The position numbers and the translations under genes were made by a program. From the NCBI GenBank assembly GCA_017448545.1, contig JAFSLH010000023.1:1-64000 (forward strand): DNA of 64,000 nucleotides, written 5' to 3'. Numbering within the stretch: the first letter of the stretch is position 1; every line of letters begins with the position of its first letter. The DNA is from Clostridia bacterium (GTDB lineage Bacteria > Bacillota > Clostridia > Christensenellales > CAG-138). Below the pieces are notes generated by a model. It saw only the letters and a list, made by a program, of their open reading frames with translations, was not told the origin of the DNA and made no database searches. This document shows, piece after piece, positions 38,471 to 47,206 of the stretch.

Positions 38471-38863
38471 ATGGCAAAGACAGCATATATCGGTACCGGC
38501 AGACGGAAAAAGTCCGTTGCCCGCGTTCGTCTCCTCCCCGGCTCCGGCAACATCACGGTCAATAAGCGCGACGTCGAAGATTACTTCGGTCTCGAAACGC
38601 TGAAGATGATCGTCCGCTCCCCCCTCGTTCTGACGAATACGCTCGAAAAGTTCGACGTTTCCGTGAACGTGTTCGGCGGCGGCACGACCGGCCAGGCGGG
38701 TGCAATCCGTCACGGCATTTCCCGCGCGCTGCTCAACGTTGATCCCGACTATCGCGCGGTTCTGAAGAAAGCAGGCTTTTTGACCCGCGATCCGAGAATG
38801 AAAGAGCGCAAAAAGTACGGTCTGCATGCAGCCCGCAGAGCGCCGCAGTTCTCGAAGAGATAA
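38471..38863 (+). CDS. rpsI: 30S ribosomal protein S9
   Basis: A 130-residue ribosomal protein. [18 protein letters not shown] at the start and [14 protein letters not shown] at the C-terminus, whose basic tail contacts P-site tRNA, are diagnostic. AGGAGG precedes the ATG. A strong terminator follows. Confidence 0.98.
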   Translation: MAKTAYIGTGRRKKSVARVRLLPGSGNITVNKRDVEDYFGLETLKMIVRSPLVLTNTLEKFDVSVNVFGGGTTGQAGAIRHGISRALLNVDPDYRAVLKKAGFLTRDPRMKERKKYGLHAARRAPQFSKR

Positions 38864-38877
38864 TTGCTTCGCGTATC

Positions 38878-38904
38878 CAAAGCCCCATCCCCGATGGGGC
38901 TTTG
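38878..38904 (+). terminator. Terminator of rplM-rpsI
   Basis: CAAAGCCCCATC pairs with GATGGGGCTTTG around CCC, followed by TTCTTG. Confidence 0.85.
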
Positions 38905-38966
38905 TTCTTGCCCGAAGGACGGCGCTGCTTTTTTGAGAAAACGGCTCGCTTTTCCGAACGTTTTGC

Positions 38967-38995
38967 TTGCATTCGCCGCCTTGTCGTGGTATAAT
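38967..38995 (+). promoter_or_regulatory. Promoter of secG
   Basis: TTGCAT (38967-38972), 17 bases, TATAAT (38990-38995), with an extended -10 TGG before it. Confidence 0.8.
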
Positions 38996-39026
38996 ATCAT
39001 CCGCAGTTATGTATGGAGGAAAGTTT

Positions 39027-39275
39027 ATGGAAATTCTTTACGGCATTATCTTGGGATTGCTCGTCGTCGCTTCGATTCTGATGTGCGTTGCAGTGCTCCT
39101 GCAGAAGAGCAAGTCCACCGGCCTCGGCGCCGCATACGGCAGTGAGACGAAGACCTTCTCGCAGCGCGGCAAAGCAGCCAGCAAAGAAGCAAAGCTCCAG
39201 AAGATTACCATGATCCTTGCAATCGTTATTGCCGTTCTGGCAATCGCGCTGCCTGTGATTCAACTCTTCAAGTAA
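39027..39275 (+). CDS. secG: Preprotein translocase subunit SecG
   Basis: An 82-residue membrane protein with two helices (residues about 3-25 and 62-80). The family motif CVAVLLQKSKSTGLGAAYG is seen, with the cytoplasmic loop SETKTFSQRGKA. SecG assists SecYE in protein export. GGAGG precedes the ATG. It stands in front of smpB, as in many Bacillota. Confidence 0.95.
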   Translation: MEILYGIILGLLVVASILMCVAVLLQKSKSTGLGAAYGSETKTFSQRGKAASKEAKLQKITMILAIVIAVLAIALPVIQLFK

Positions 39276-39383
39276 GCAGAGCGAATAGCAATCGACCGGG
39301 GCTATGTTGCCGACAGACGCAAAAAGGCGCGTCGTTCGGCCGCACGGCTCCTTTGTATTCTAAAGGGAAAGGAGTGACGCACT

Positions 39384-39851
39384 ATGCCGGTGCATAAGGG
39401 AATCAAAATCGCAGCCGTGAACCGCAAGGCGCGTCACGACTATTTCATCGAGGATACGTACGAATGCGGGATTGAACTCGTCGGAACCGAGGTCAAATCG
39501 ATTCGCGGCGGGCAGCTGAATCTGAAGGACAGCTATGCGCAGGTCAAGAACGAAGAACTGTTCCTCTACGGGATGCACATCAGCCCGTATGAGCAGGGTA
39601 ATATCTTCAATCACGACCCGTTCCGCACGCGGAAACTGCTCGTGCACAAGCGCGAGATCCGCAAGCTCGCCTCGCTGCAGCAGGTTTCCGGCTACAGTCT
39701 GATTCCGCTGCAGGCGTACTTCAAAAACGGACGCGTGAAGATCGAGATTGCCGTGGCAAAGGGCAAAAAGCTGTACGACAAGCGCGCCAGCATCGCCGAG
39801 CGTGACGCGGAGCGCGACGTGGAGCGAAACTGGAAATCGCTGGCGAGGTAA
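39384..39851 (+). CDS. smpB: SsrA-binding protein SmpB
   Basis: A 155-residue protein that binds tmRNA and works with it to rescue stalled ribosomes. Seen motifs are [38 protein letters not shown] and the basic C-terminal tail after [20 protein letters not shown] precedes the ATG. Its RNA partner ssrA lies 0.9 kb downstream, behind one esterase gene. Confidence 0.97.
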   Translation: MPVHKGIKIAAVNRKARHDYFIEDTYECGIELVGTEVKSIRGGQLNLKDSYAQVKNEELFLYGMHISPYEQGNIFNHDPFRTRKLLVHKREIRKLASLQQVSGYSLIPLQAYFKNGRVKIEIAVAKGKKLYDKRASIAERDAERDVERNWKSLAR

Positions 39852-39854
39852 CCC

Positions 39855-40706
39855 ATGCAGACCGAACCGATCCGTTTTGCCGTCGACTATGCGGCGCACG
39901 GCGCAGCGGCGCCGAAATCCGAATGCGTGCTTCTCCCCTACGCCCTGCCGGTCTATGACGAAACGATCCGGGCTCTGCGCCCTGCCGTTCTGCTCTTTCC
40001 GGGCGGTGCGTACCGTAAGATTTCCGCGCGCGAAGGCGAACCCGCTGCAACCGCGTTTCTCGCGGCCGGATTCTCGGTTTTTCTGCTGCGGTATACGGTT
40101 GCGGACGACGGATACTTCCCCTGCGCGCTGATCGAAGCGTTTGAGGCGATCCGGTTTCTGCGAGCGCACGCCGCAGAATACGGCATCGACCCGAACCGCA
40201 TCTGGCTTTGCGGGTTCAGCGCCGGCGGACATGCAGCCGCTGCTGCGGGCGTGCTCTGGAACCATCCGTTTGCCGCTTCGATCGGCTATACGGGACGCGC
40301 GCATCGGGCGGACGGGATGATTCTCTGTTACCCGGTAATCTCTTCCGGCGAAGTTGCGCATCGGGAGTCGTTCCGGAATCTGCTCGGCGACCGGTACTGC
40401 GACGAGCTTTTGACGCTGACGTCGCTCGAGCGGCAGGTCAACGCCAAAACGCCGCCGACGTTCCTCTGGCACACGGCGACGGACGGCACGGTTCCGGTGC
40501 AGAATTCGCTGCTGTTTGCCAATGCGCTGATCGCGCACGGCGTGGAAACAGAACTGCATGTGTATCCGCGCGGCGACCACGGCCTTTCCACCGCGCGATT
40601 CGACGTCCTGTCGCCGCGATGGTATCACGATCCGGATCCATTCATTCCGGAAACGGTGTCAACCTGGCCGTGCGACGCGATCCGATTCATCAACGCCGCC
40701 CGGTAA
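39855..40706 (+). CDS. Alpha/beta-hydrolase (carboxylesterase/acetyl esterase type)
   Basis: A 283-residue cytoplasmic hydrolase. LLFPGGAY near residue 49 is the oxyanion loop. The nucleophile elbow is GFSAGG near 118. Asp and His of the triad are probably in TATDGTVP near 215 and RGDHGLS near 240. The fold is like bacterial acetylxylan or carbohydrate esterases. It starts four bases after smpB, so it is co-transcribed. Substrate is unknown. Confidence 0.85.
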   Translation: MQTEPIRFAVDYAAHGAAAPKSECVLLPYALPVYDETIRALRPAVLLFPGGAYRKISAREGEPAATAFLAAGFSVFLLRYTVADDGYFPCALIEAFEAIRFLRAHAAEYGIDPNRIWLCGFSAGGHAAAAAGVLWNHPFAASIGYTGRAHRADGMILCYPVISSGEVAHRESFRNLLGDRYCDELLTLTSLERQVNAKTPPTFLWHTATDGTVPVQNSLLFANALIAHGVETELHVYPRGDHGLSTARFDVLSPRWYHDPDPFIPETVSTWPCDAIRFINAAR

Positions 40707-40732
40707 GCGGGCGTATACAAGTTGTTCCCCAT

Positions 40733-41088
40733 GGGGGCGAAATGGTTTCGACGGGGATCAGGAAAGTGGGATAAGCGAGCCGAAGCCCCGTGCTTCGTTA
40801 AAAACGGGAAATTGTCTAAAATAACTGACACCAATAACTACGCACTCGCCGCTGCATAAGCAGTGACGACGTCCGCCCGCGTAAACCTACCGATGCGGGA
40901 TCGGGCGTCATCAGGGTAGGGAACGAACCTGCATAAGCTTTGCCGCAGGCCGGACTTTATGAAGCTACCGGAACCGGAATCCTGTCAATGGGAGTCCGCG
41001 GATGGGAATTTGAAAACATTGACTGCGCTCGGAGAAAGTTCTGCTTTCGGGTTTTCGGACGCGAGTTCGACTCTCGCCGCCTCCACCA
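40733..41088 (+). ncRNA. ssrA: Transfer-messenger RNA (tmRNA)
   Basis: 356 nt. The 5-prime end GGGGGCGAAATGGTTTCGAC and 3-prime end TTCGACTCTCGCCGCCTCC-ACCA make the tRNA-like domain with encoded CCA. The tag frame (40824-40859) reads ACT GAC ACC AAT AAC TAC GCA CTC GCC GCT GCA TAA. It ends in the usual ALAA-type degron, here TDTNNYALAAA if ACT is the resume codon; the first residue is uncertain. Pseudoknot segments follow. It rescues stalled ribosomes with SmpB. Confidence 0.97.
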
Positions 41089-41090
41089 GA

Positions 41091-41129
41091 AAAAAGCGTC
41101 TTTTGTCTATCGGACAAAGGACGCTTTTT
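41091..41129 (+). terminator. Terminator of tmRNA
   Basis: AAAAAGCGTC-TTTTGTC pairs with GACAAA-GGACGCTTTTT, ending in a T-run directly after the CCA end. Confidence 0.9.
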
Positions 41130-41136
41130 GAGTGAT

Positions 41137-41153
41137 GGGGCTGTCGCAAAAGG
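41137..41153 (+). repeat. Transposon-end-like motif
   Basis: GGGGCTGTCGCAAAAGG, related to the motifs at 135 and 34615. An inverted repeat TTACGGCA/TGCCGTAA lies 55-90 bases further on. No transposase is seen. It may be a MITE beside the tmRNA, a common integration place. Confidence 0.4.
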
Positions 41154-41274
41154 CGTCAGACCATTTGCAACAACGTCATCGCATCACTTTACGGCAGCGC
41201 CGCAAAACATCACAGTGCCGTAAGGCACGACATCTCTTGCACCATCGGCGCAATCTTCACATATGCAGCTTTAC

Positions 41275-41303
41275 TTGATTCCGCGAATGCAATTTGGTAT
41301 AAT
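41275..41303 (+). promoter_or_regulatory. Promoter of the methyltransferase genes
   Basis: TTGATT (41275-41280) and TATAAT (41298-41303), 17-base spacer, 31 bases before the ATG at 41335. Confidence 0.8.
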
Positions 41304-41334
41304 CATCCCGATCGATGTTTGCGGAGGTCATCGC

Positions 41335-42099
41335 ATGGAATTCAGAAAGGTCTTTGATACGATCCCCGAGCAGTTCGACCGGTTCCGACCGCGGTACAGT
41401 GCGGAATTGTTCGAATACCTGATCGGCCGGACAGCGCTCGGCCCCGAAAAGTGCGTTCTGGAGATCGGCCCGGGAACCGGACAGGCGACGGACCCGATCC
41501 TCGAAACGGGATGCGACTATCGCGCGATCGAGCTCGGCGATCGCCTCTGTGCCAAGATGCGGGAAAAGTACGACAGGTTTCTGAACTTCCATCTCGTGAA
41601 CGGCGACTTCATCCCCTATGATTTCGGGCAGCAGCGGTTTGATCTGATCTATTCCGCGGCGACCATCCAATGGATTCCGGAAGAAATCGCCTTTTCAAAA
41701 ACGTTCTCTCTGCTGAAACCGGGCGGCACGCTCGCTATGATGCTGACAAGATCGGACTACAAAACGCCGAACGAGACGCTGTATCGGAAGATTCAGGAGC
41801 AGTACGACCTGTATTTCAAGCCTGCAACGCCTTATACCCACGGCGGGTTCCGATACGACAACGCGCCGAACTACGGATATACGGATTTCGAGCGGCATGA
41901 CTTTTTCGGCCGCCGTGAAATGACCGCAGACGAATATGTTTCCTTCTGCGGCACGCATTGCGATCATCTCGTGATTCCCGAACCGTACAAAACACAATTG
42001 TTTGAGGGGCTTCGAAACACGGTCGAAGAAAACGGCGGCAAAGTGGTCTTCGAGGATACCTATCTCCTGTATCTGGCAAGAAAACCGATGCATCCGTAA
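41335..42099 (+). CDS. Class I SAM-dependent methyltransferase
   Basis: A 254-residue methyltransferase. Motif I is VLEIGPGTGQ near residue 45, then AIELGDRLCAKM, and YSAATIQWIPEE as motif IV. It resembles the Bacillota small-molecule methyltransferases of the UbiE/COQ5 type. GGAGG precedes ATG 41335, which starts at EFRKVFDTIPEQFDRFRPRY, a well-known family opening. Substrate is unknown. Confidence 0.88.
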   Translation: MEFRKVFDTIPEQFDRFRPRYSAELFEYLIGRTALGPEKCVLEIGPGTGQATDPILETGCDYRAIELGDRLCAKMREKYDRFLNFHLVNGDFIPYDFGQQRFDLIYSAATIQWIPEEIAFSKTFSLLKPGGTLAMMLTRSDYKTPNETLYRKIQEQYDLYFKPATPYTHGGFRYDNAPNYGYTDFERHDFFGRREMTADEYVSFCGTHCDHLVIPEPYKTQLFEGLRNTVEENGGKVVFEDTYLLYLARKPMHP

Positions 42100-42150
42100 A
42101 TGCAGAACGACCGGTACTCTACCCCTATCCCGAACCGCGGAGGACAACCC

Positions 42151-42429
42151 ATGATCGTGCTGACAAAACAACAGGCGCAGACCTTTCTTCTGGCCAAGCA
42201 GGGCTTGCTCGGCAGCTACCGTTTTGCCGGCAAGGACGGCGCCTTCGCCTATGTGCGGCAGGCAGGTTGCATTCAGTATGACCCGGTGGACGTCTGCGGA
42301 AAGAACGCGGAGCTGACGCTGCAGTCGCGCGTGAAGGGCTTTCGAAAGTCCATGCTGGCGGACCTTCTGTATAAAGAAACCGGTGCGAAAGGATCGGAAG
42401 AAAACCATGTTGGATCAAAACGGATTTGA
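42151..42429 (+). pseudogene. Truncated YcaQ-like winged-helix gene
   Basis: Begins with GGAGG and ATG 42151. It reads LTKQQAQTFLLAKQGLLGSYRF, then GAFAYVRQAGCIQYDPVDVCGKN and SRVKGFRKSMLADLLYKE as motif pieces, matching the N-terminus of the YcaQ/AlkX-type DNA glycosylase family. The match stops near 42375, where the next gene begins; about 300 residues are missing. The frame runs on to 42429 with unrelated residues, so it is a truncated gene. Confidence 0.7.
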
Positions 42430-43039
42430 CTTTTGGGCGGACGGGTACGACAAAGCCGTCGGACTTTCCGATGCGGATAACGCCTACCCGTTTGCCGGAT
42501 ACAAAGACGTGCTGGGAACCGTCTATCGGATCGTTATGGCAAAGCCGAAGGCCATGGTTCTGGACGTCGGATTCGGCACGGGAACGCTGACGGCGAAGCT
42601 GTACGAAACCGGATGCACGATCTATGGGCAGGACTTTTCGGCAAGGATGATGGAACTGGCTTCCGAGAAGATGCCCGAAGCACACTTGTATCAGGGCGAT
42701 TTTGCACAGGGATTGGTCGATCCGCTTTTGCGGCAGACCTATGATTTCATCGTGGCGACCTACGCCATGCACCATCTGCCCGACGAGCAGAAAAACCGCT
42801 TTTTGCGTGTGCTGCAGGGGCTTCTGAAGCCCGGCGGGCAGATTCTGATCGGCGACGTCGCCTTTGAAACCCGGGAGCAGCTTGAACAGTGCCGCAGAGA
42901 CGCGGGCAATGAATGGGACGAGGACGAATTCTATTTTGTCGCGGACGAATTACGGAAGGTCTTCCCCACGCTCACTTTTACGAAAATCTCCTGCTGCGCC
43001 GGCATCCTGTCGCTGAACAGAACGGAAACATTCTGCTGA
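42407..43039 (+). CDS. Class I SAM-dependent methyltransferase (YrrT-like)
   Basis: A 210-residue methyltransferase. Motif I VLDVGFGTGTLTAKLYETG near residue 55, the YGQDFSARMMELA motif, and ATYAMHHLPDEQK are typical. The start is ATG 42407 (MLDQNGFDFWADGYDKAV), overlapping the end of the truncated ycaQ frame. It resembles Bacillus YrrT, a SAM-dependent methyltransferase. Substrate is unknown. A terminator follows at 43135. Confidence 0.85.
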   Translation: MLDQNGFDFWADGYDKAVGLSDADNAYPFAGYKDVLGTVYRIVMAKPKAMVLDVGFGTGTLTAKLYETGCTIYGQDFSARMMELASEKMPEAHLYQGDFAQGLVDPLLRQTYDFIVATYAMHHLPDEQKNRFLRVLQGLLKPGGQILIGDVAFETREQLEQCRRDAGNEWDEDEFYFVADELRKVFPTLTFTKISCCAGILSLNRTETFC

Positions 43040-43134
43040 TTTGTCCTTTTCGGGCGAACGGCGTCGACCGGACAAGATGTCGGTCAAGAAACTGTTCGAA
43101 AAGCTCTGCAACGCATAAAAACGAAGCACACAAG

Positions 43135-43160
43135 GCGGGAAGGAACCGAATCCTTCCCGC
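43135..43160 (+). terminator. Terminator after the methyltransferase
   Basis: GCGGGAAGGA pairs with TCCTTCCCGC around ACCGAA, then TTTTCTG. Between the gene stop (43039) and here no intact gene is seen; a short frame ending KKLFEKLCNA-stop at about 43118 may be a relic. Confidence 0.85.
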
Positions 43161-43185
43161 TTTTCTGTTTACCCTTCCGTTGTGA

Positions 43186-43213
43186 TTGCATTTCCGGGAT
43201 ATCCTGCTATAAT
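43186..43213 (+). promoter_or_regulatory. Promoter of the pseudouridine synthase gene
   Basis: TTGCAT (43186-43191) and TATAAT (43208-43213), 16-base spacer. Confidence 0.7.
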
Positions 43214-43243
43214 GGAGCCATCACGAACGAAAAGCGAAATGCC

Positions 43244-44119
43244 ATGCGAACGATCGAATACACAATTGCATCGAGGTTTGACGGAGCGAAGGTGAAGGAC
43301 GTGCTGTCCGGGCAGCTTCTGGTTTCCGACGCGCTCTGTTCGCGGCTGAAGCGCCGGGAAAACGGGATTCTGCTGAACGGTGCGCCGGTTTATGTGACGC
43401 ATCCGGTGCAGACCGGCGATCGGCTGATGGTTGCCGTCGGCGACGGCGGGAAAGACCCGCGCATCGTTCCGATGCCCGCGCCGCTGTCCGTTGTTTACGA
43501 GGACGACGATCTGCTCGTGATTGACAAGCCGGCCGGCCTGTCCGTGCATCCTGCGCGCGATCCGAACGAGGTCACGCTCGAAAACGCGCTCGCGGCATAC
43601 CTCGGGGACGACGAGAACCCGCATCCGGTCAGCCGGCTCGACAAGGGCACGACAGGGCTCCTAACGGTCGCAAAATCGGGCTGGGCGCACAGCTTTATGA
43701 AACCCCTCCAGCACGCCGGGAATCTTCATAAAACGTATCTTGCAATCGCTATAGGCCGTCCCGCTTCGGACTTCGGCGAGATCGACGCGCCGATCGGGAA
43801 CTGTCCGGGCTCAACCTACCGCCGCGCCGTTTGCTCGGACGGCGCGCCGTCGCGCTCGTCGTTTACCGTGCTGCAGTCGTGGGACGGGCTCTCCCTCGTC
43901 CGGCTCGTTCCGCATACCGGACGGACGCATCAGCTGCGCGTGCACATGGCATACATCGGCTGTCCGCTGCTCGGCGACTGGCTGTACGGACAGCGTGACC
44001 CGCGCATCGACCGGCCCGCGCTGCATGCCGCAGAACTTTCTTTCCGGCATCCGCTGACCGGTGAACAGATTTTGCTCACCGCTCCCCTGTCCACGGATAT
44101 GGCCGAATTGCTCTCATAA
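43244..44119 (+). CDS. RluA-family pseudouridine synthase
   Basis: A 291-residue enzyme. It has an N-terminal S4-like RNA-binding part (residues about 15-70), then the catalytic RLDKGTTGLL motif near residue 129, whose Asp attacks the target uridine. HKTYLAI and LVRLVPHTGRTHQLRVHMAYIG as motif parts complete the RluA/RluC/RluD core. The target may be 23S rRNA or tRNA. Shine-Dalgarno is weak; the promoter is 30 bases upstream. A terminator follows. Confidence 0.93.
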   Translation: MRTIEYTIASRFDGAKVKDVLSGQLLVSDALCSRLKRRENGILLNGAPVYVTHPVQTGDRLMVAVGDGGKDPRIVPMPAPLSVVYEDDDLLVIDKPAGLSVHPARDPNEVTLENALAAYLGDDENPHPVSRLDKGTTGLLTVAKSGWAHSFMKPLQHAGNLHKTYLAIAIGRPASDFGEIDAPIGNCPGSTYRRAVCSDGAPSRSSFTVLQSWDGLSLVRLVPHTGRTHQLRVHMAYIGCPLLGDWLYGQRDPRIDRPALHAAELSFRHPLTGEQILLTAPLSTDMAELLS

Positions 44120-44123
44120 ACGA

Positions 44124-44165
44124 ACGCGCGCCGCTTCGACCGGAAGCGGCGCTTTCGCGTTTTTG
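44124..44165. terminator. Terminator shared by converging genes
   Basis: GCGCCGCTT (44128-44136) pairs with AAGCGGCGC (44144-44152), with outer AACGCG/CGCGTT arms and a T-run at 44159-44164. It ends the pseudouridine synthase gene and perhaps the convergent hydrolase. Confidence 0.8.
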
Positions 44166-45101
44166 TTATACCATATACTTTCCCAGGAATCCGCACACGA
44201 CGGCGCGGTAGCGTTCGGGATCGCGATAGCTGGATTCGCCGTGGATCGCGCCCTCGAATACGGCCTTTTCCTTCGGCGCGGCGCAGGCGGCGTAGACGCG
44301 GCCCATCATCTCAAACGGGACAAACGCATCGGCGGTGCCGTGTATGAACAGCGTCGGCGTTTGCGAAAGCAGCACGGCGTGCTCGGGGCACGACTCGCCG
44401 AACCAATACCCGGCAAGTATTTTGCTCCAAAGCGACGCGAATGCAAGCAGCGGCATCGGCGGCACGTGCATATTCCGAATCAGCTTCTGCAGCAAGTCCT
44501 GCATGCTGCTGAATCCGCTGTCCTCGATGACAGCGGCAAGCTGCGGGATTGGATCGTTTCCGCTGACCAGCAACGCGGTCGCCGCGCCCATCGACACGCC
44601 TGCGAGCGCAATCTTTGACGAATCGCCGCAGCGCGAAACGATCCAGTCCATCCAGCGCTGCACGTCGCGCCGGTCGAGCGCGCCGAAGCCGACATAGTCG
44701 CCGCCGCTGCCGTGGCCGCGGTGATCGACCGCGAGGATCGAATACCCGGCCTGATAATACATTTCAAAGCTCGCGCCAAAATCCCAGGAAACGCAGCTGT
44801 GATACCCGTGCAGCAGGATCACGACGCGGTCGGTAAGCCGGTTTGCGTAGAACTTTGCGCGCAGCGTAAACCCGTCGAACGCCTTGATGTTGACGATCTC
44901 ATGCGGAAGCGACGCGTTCTGCACCGCTTTCTGCTTGATCAGCGGCGCGTAGTCCTTCAGCGTTCGCGTTGCGTCCCCCTCCAGGCTGGCCGACTTTTTC
45001 CGATCGGTTCCGCAAATGTAGCGGAACAGCAGATAGCCTGCGATCAAAAAGAATGCGAGCAGGGCGCCGACGACCATCAGAACAATCCAATACCACCTCA
45101 T
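44166..45101 (-). CDS. Membrane-anchored alpha/beta-hydrolase
   Basis: A 311-residue protein with an N-terminal membrane helix (residues about 5-28) and a hydrolase domain. VVILLHGYHSCVSWDFG starts the fold, the elbow is GVSMGAA near residue 170, and HGTADAFVP and AIHGESS hold Asp and His of the triad. It resembles the Bacillota esterase/peptidase group of the BAAT or YqkD type. GGGGAGG precedes the ATG, and it overlaps the large surface protein by four bases, so the two are coupled. Role unknown. Confidence 0.85.
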   Translation of the reverse strand: MRWYWIVLMVVGALLAFFLIAGYLLFRYICGTDRKKSASLEGDATRTLKDYAPLIKQKAVQNASLPHEIVNIKAFDGFTLRAKFYANRLTDRVVILLHGYHSCVSWDFGASFEMYYQAGYSILAVDHRGHGSGGDYVGFGALDRRDVQRWMDWIVSRCGDSSKIALAGVSMGAATALLVSGNDPIPQLAAVIEDSGFSSMQDLLQKLIRNMHVPPMPLLAFASLWSKILAGYWFGESCPEHAVLLSQTPTLFIHGTADAFVPFEMMGRVYAACAAPKEKAVFEGAIHGESSYRDPERYRAVVCGFLGKYMV

Positions 45102-47206
45102 ACGTTCCTCCCCGATCCGATTCGTATCCGTTCATTCGGATGCAGCCGCCGGCGGTGTTCCGTCGGTCGGTAGTCCGTAATCTGCATGCGTGCTTTCGGT
45201 TTGTTCGCCTTCGCCCGCTGCGCGCCGGGCTGCGACTGCTTTTGCGGCTCTGCGGCCGGTTTAGGCTTTTGCTGCTGTTCGACGGGTTTGGCCTTTTGCG
45301 GTTGTTCGGCCTGTTTGGGCTTTTCCGTATCCGGCCTATGGAACGGCGCGGTTTCCCGGAAAAGGCCTGCCGCCGGTTTCTTCGGCGCAGCCGCCGCGGG
45401 CTCCTGCCGGCCGCGCAGCGGCGCAAACAGAATCTTGCCGATGGATTCCTCGTGTTCCTGCTGCCGGAGCGTTGCGGAACCGTAGCGAATCTTGGCGGGC
45501 GCGATATAGCCGAGCTGCTCGGCCGGCGACTCCTTCAAAACATGATCGATCGCACCCTGCGCCGGTTTTGCCGCGGTCGGAACCTTGATCGAAAGAATGC
45601 TGTCGCGCGGGAGCTGTGCGGTAATCCGATGCTCCAGAAACCAGAGCACCATTGAGATCAGCACGCTCACGCCGACAAGCAGAAGTACAACGAAAACAAC
45701 GTTTCGGAACGCGCTGCCGATCCGATCGGTCAGCTGTTTCAGGAACGCATTGGAATAGTAAATGACGGTCGGCGTCTCCGTCTTTGTCGCGAGCGCACGC
45801 AGCTGATCGAGCGAAAGCGTCACGGGCTCCGTCGTATACGATTGCCCGACGACGTCCGTCGCCCGCAGCCGGAACATGAGCTCCGGCACGTTGTCCAGCT
45901 GATACGTCGTCGTAAAGAACGTTTCGCCGCGCTGCAGTTCGTCGTACGTCTGCACGTCGCCGAACAGGTCCATTTCCTCCAGGACCGCCGAAACGATGCG
46001 AACGTCGGAATAGTTGCGGATTTCAACCCGCACCGTGCCGCACAGCTTTCCGCTGTCGTCGATGAACGCATTGGTGATCGACGCAAAGAGACTCAGACGA
46101 ACGGCGTCCGACGTAATGTACGGCGCGCAGGTATAGCTGTTGACGTCCGTAAACTGGAAATCATCGCCGAAAAAGTCTTTGCCGGTCAGGCGGAACGTCA
46201 CCGTTCGGACGATGCCCGCCGAATACGCAGACGGAACCGTAAACGAAATGACCTTTTGCTGCTGCGGGCCGAGGTCGAACGCGCTTTCGATCGGCGTATT
46301 GATCTCGTCGTACAGCTGCAGCTGCTTCATGGCGCGGTTGCCGGTGTTCGTCACGGTGATCGCAAACGTCGTGCCCTCTTCATTTGCCGGATATTGCTGC
46401 ACGTCCAGCTGAATCCCGACGACGACCGTTCCGACGACGACCGATTCCTCGGCTTCGGTCACGGTCGGTCTGCGCGCGGCAACATACGACAGCACCGGCC
46501 GGAACTCCATGTCCTCCTCTTCCATCGTATACGTCACGGGTACAGTGATCGACGCGCCCGCGGTCAGATCCCTGCCCGGCAGCGGAATCGTCCCTTCATA
46601 CACGCCGGGGTCCGTCATCTCGATATCGGTAATGTCGTATTTGGTCTCATTCGCGATCCGGTAAGTGACCGTAAAGGATTCCCCTACGCCCACATATGCG
46701 TCACTCGCGCTCACCGAAACCGTCAGCACCGGCGGAATGAACCGCTCGATCAGAACCATGGCCGACGTGGACTGCGTCGTTGTCACCGTCACGGGTTCGG
46801 CTTCCGGGTCCTCCGGGTCTTCCGGCTCTTCGATCCGAATCTCCTCCCAGGTCAACGTATACCGGACGGCGTTCCCGAGCTGGTCGTAGGAGACCGGAAC
46901 ATTGTAGAGCGTAAACTCCTTCGAGCCGCCGGGCGAGACCGTCATATCCCCCTCGAGCTGGCGCTCGATCCCGTCATAGCCGCCCGAAAGGCGCGCATTG
47001 TTCAGCGTATAGGACTCCGAACCGCGGTTGGCGATCGTAAACGTCAGATACTCGACCGTTCCGCTCTCGCTCAGCTGCGTATCGGGCGCAACCTTGATCG
47101 TCATCTGAATGGAATGCGATTCCTCGGCAAACGAAGGCGCAGCCCAAAGAGACATGCCCAAAAGCAGGCATATCGCAAGCAGTGCGATCCTTCGCAGTTG
47201 TTTCAT
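45098..47206 (-). CDS. Secreted beta-rich protein with C-terminal anchor and Pro/Lys-rich tail
   Basis: A 702-residue protein with a signal peptide (residues 1-27 ending SFA). A long outside region of beta-strand repeats like CARDB or COG1361 S-layer-type domains follows (IANRGSESYTL, FTVTYRIANETKYDI, FAITVTNTGNRAM). A membrane helix lies near 502-527 (FVVLLLVGVSVLISMVLWFL), then about 175 residues rich in Pro, Lys and Gln inside. GGAGGTGA precedes ATG 47206, which overlaps the IMPACT stop. Such proteins may be scaffold or export partners. Function unknown. Confidence 0.8.
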   Translation of the reverse strand: MKQLRRIALLAICLLLGMSLWAAPSFAEESHSIQMTIKVAPDTQLSESGTVEYLTFTIANRGSESYTLNNARLSGGYDGIERQLEGDMTVSPGGSKEFTLYNVPVSYDQLGNAVRYTLTWEEIRIEEPEDPEDPEAEPVTVTTTQSTSAMVLIERFIPPVLTVSVSASDAYVGVGESFTVTYRIANETKYDITDIEMTDPGVYEGTIPLPGRDLTAGASITVPVTYTMEEEDMEFRPVLSYVAARRPTVTEAEESVVVGTVVVGIQLDVQQYPANEEGTTFAITVTNTGNRAMKQLQLYDEINTPIESAFDLGPQQQKVISFTVPSAYSAGIVRTVTFRLTGKDFFGDDFQFTDVNSYTCAPYITSDAVRLSLFASITNAFIDDSGKLCGTVRVEIRNYSDVRIVSAVLEEMDLFGDVQTYDELQRGETFFTTTYQLDNVPELMFRLRATDVVGQSYTTEPVTLSLDQLRALATKTETPTVIYYSNAFLKQLTDRIGSAFRNVVFVVLLLVGVSVLISMVLWFLEHRITAQLPRDSILSIKVPTAAKPAQGAIDHVLKESPAEQLGYIAPAKIRYGSATLRQQEHEESIGKILFAPLRGRQEPAAAAPKKPAAGLFRETAPFHRPDTEKPKQAEQPQKAKPVEQQQKPKPAAEPQKQSQPGAQRAKANKPKARMQITDYRPTEHRRRLHPNERIRIGSGRNV

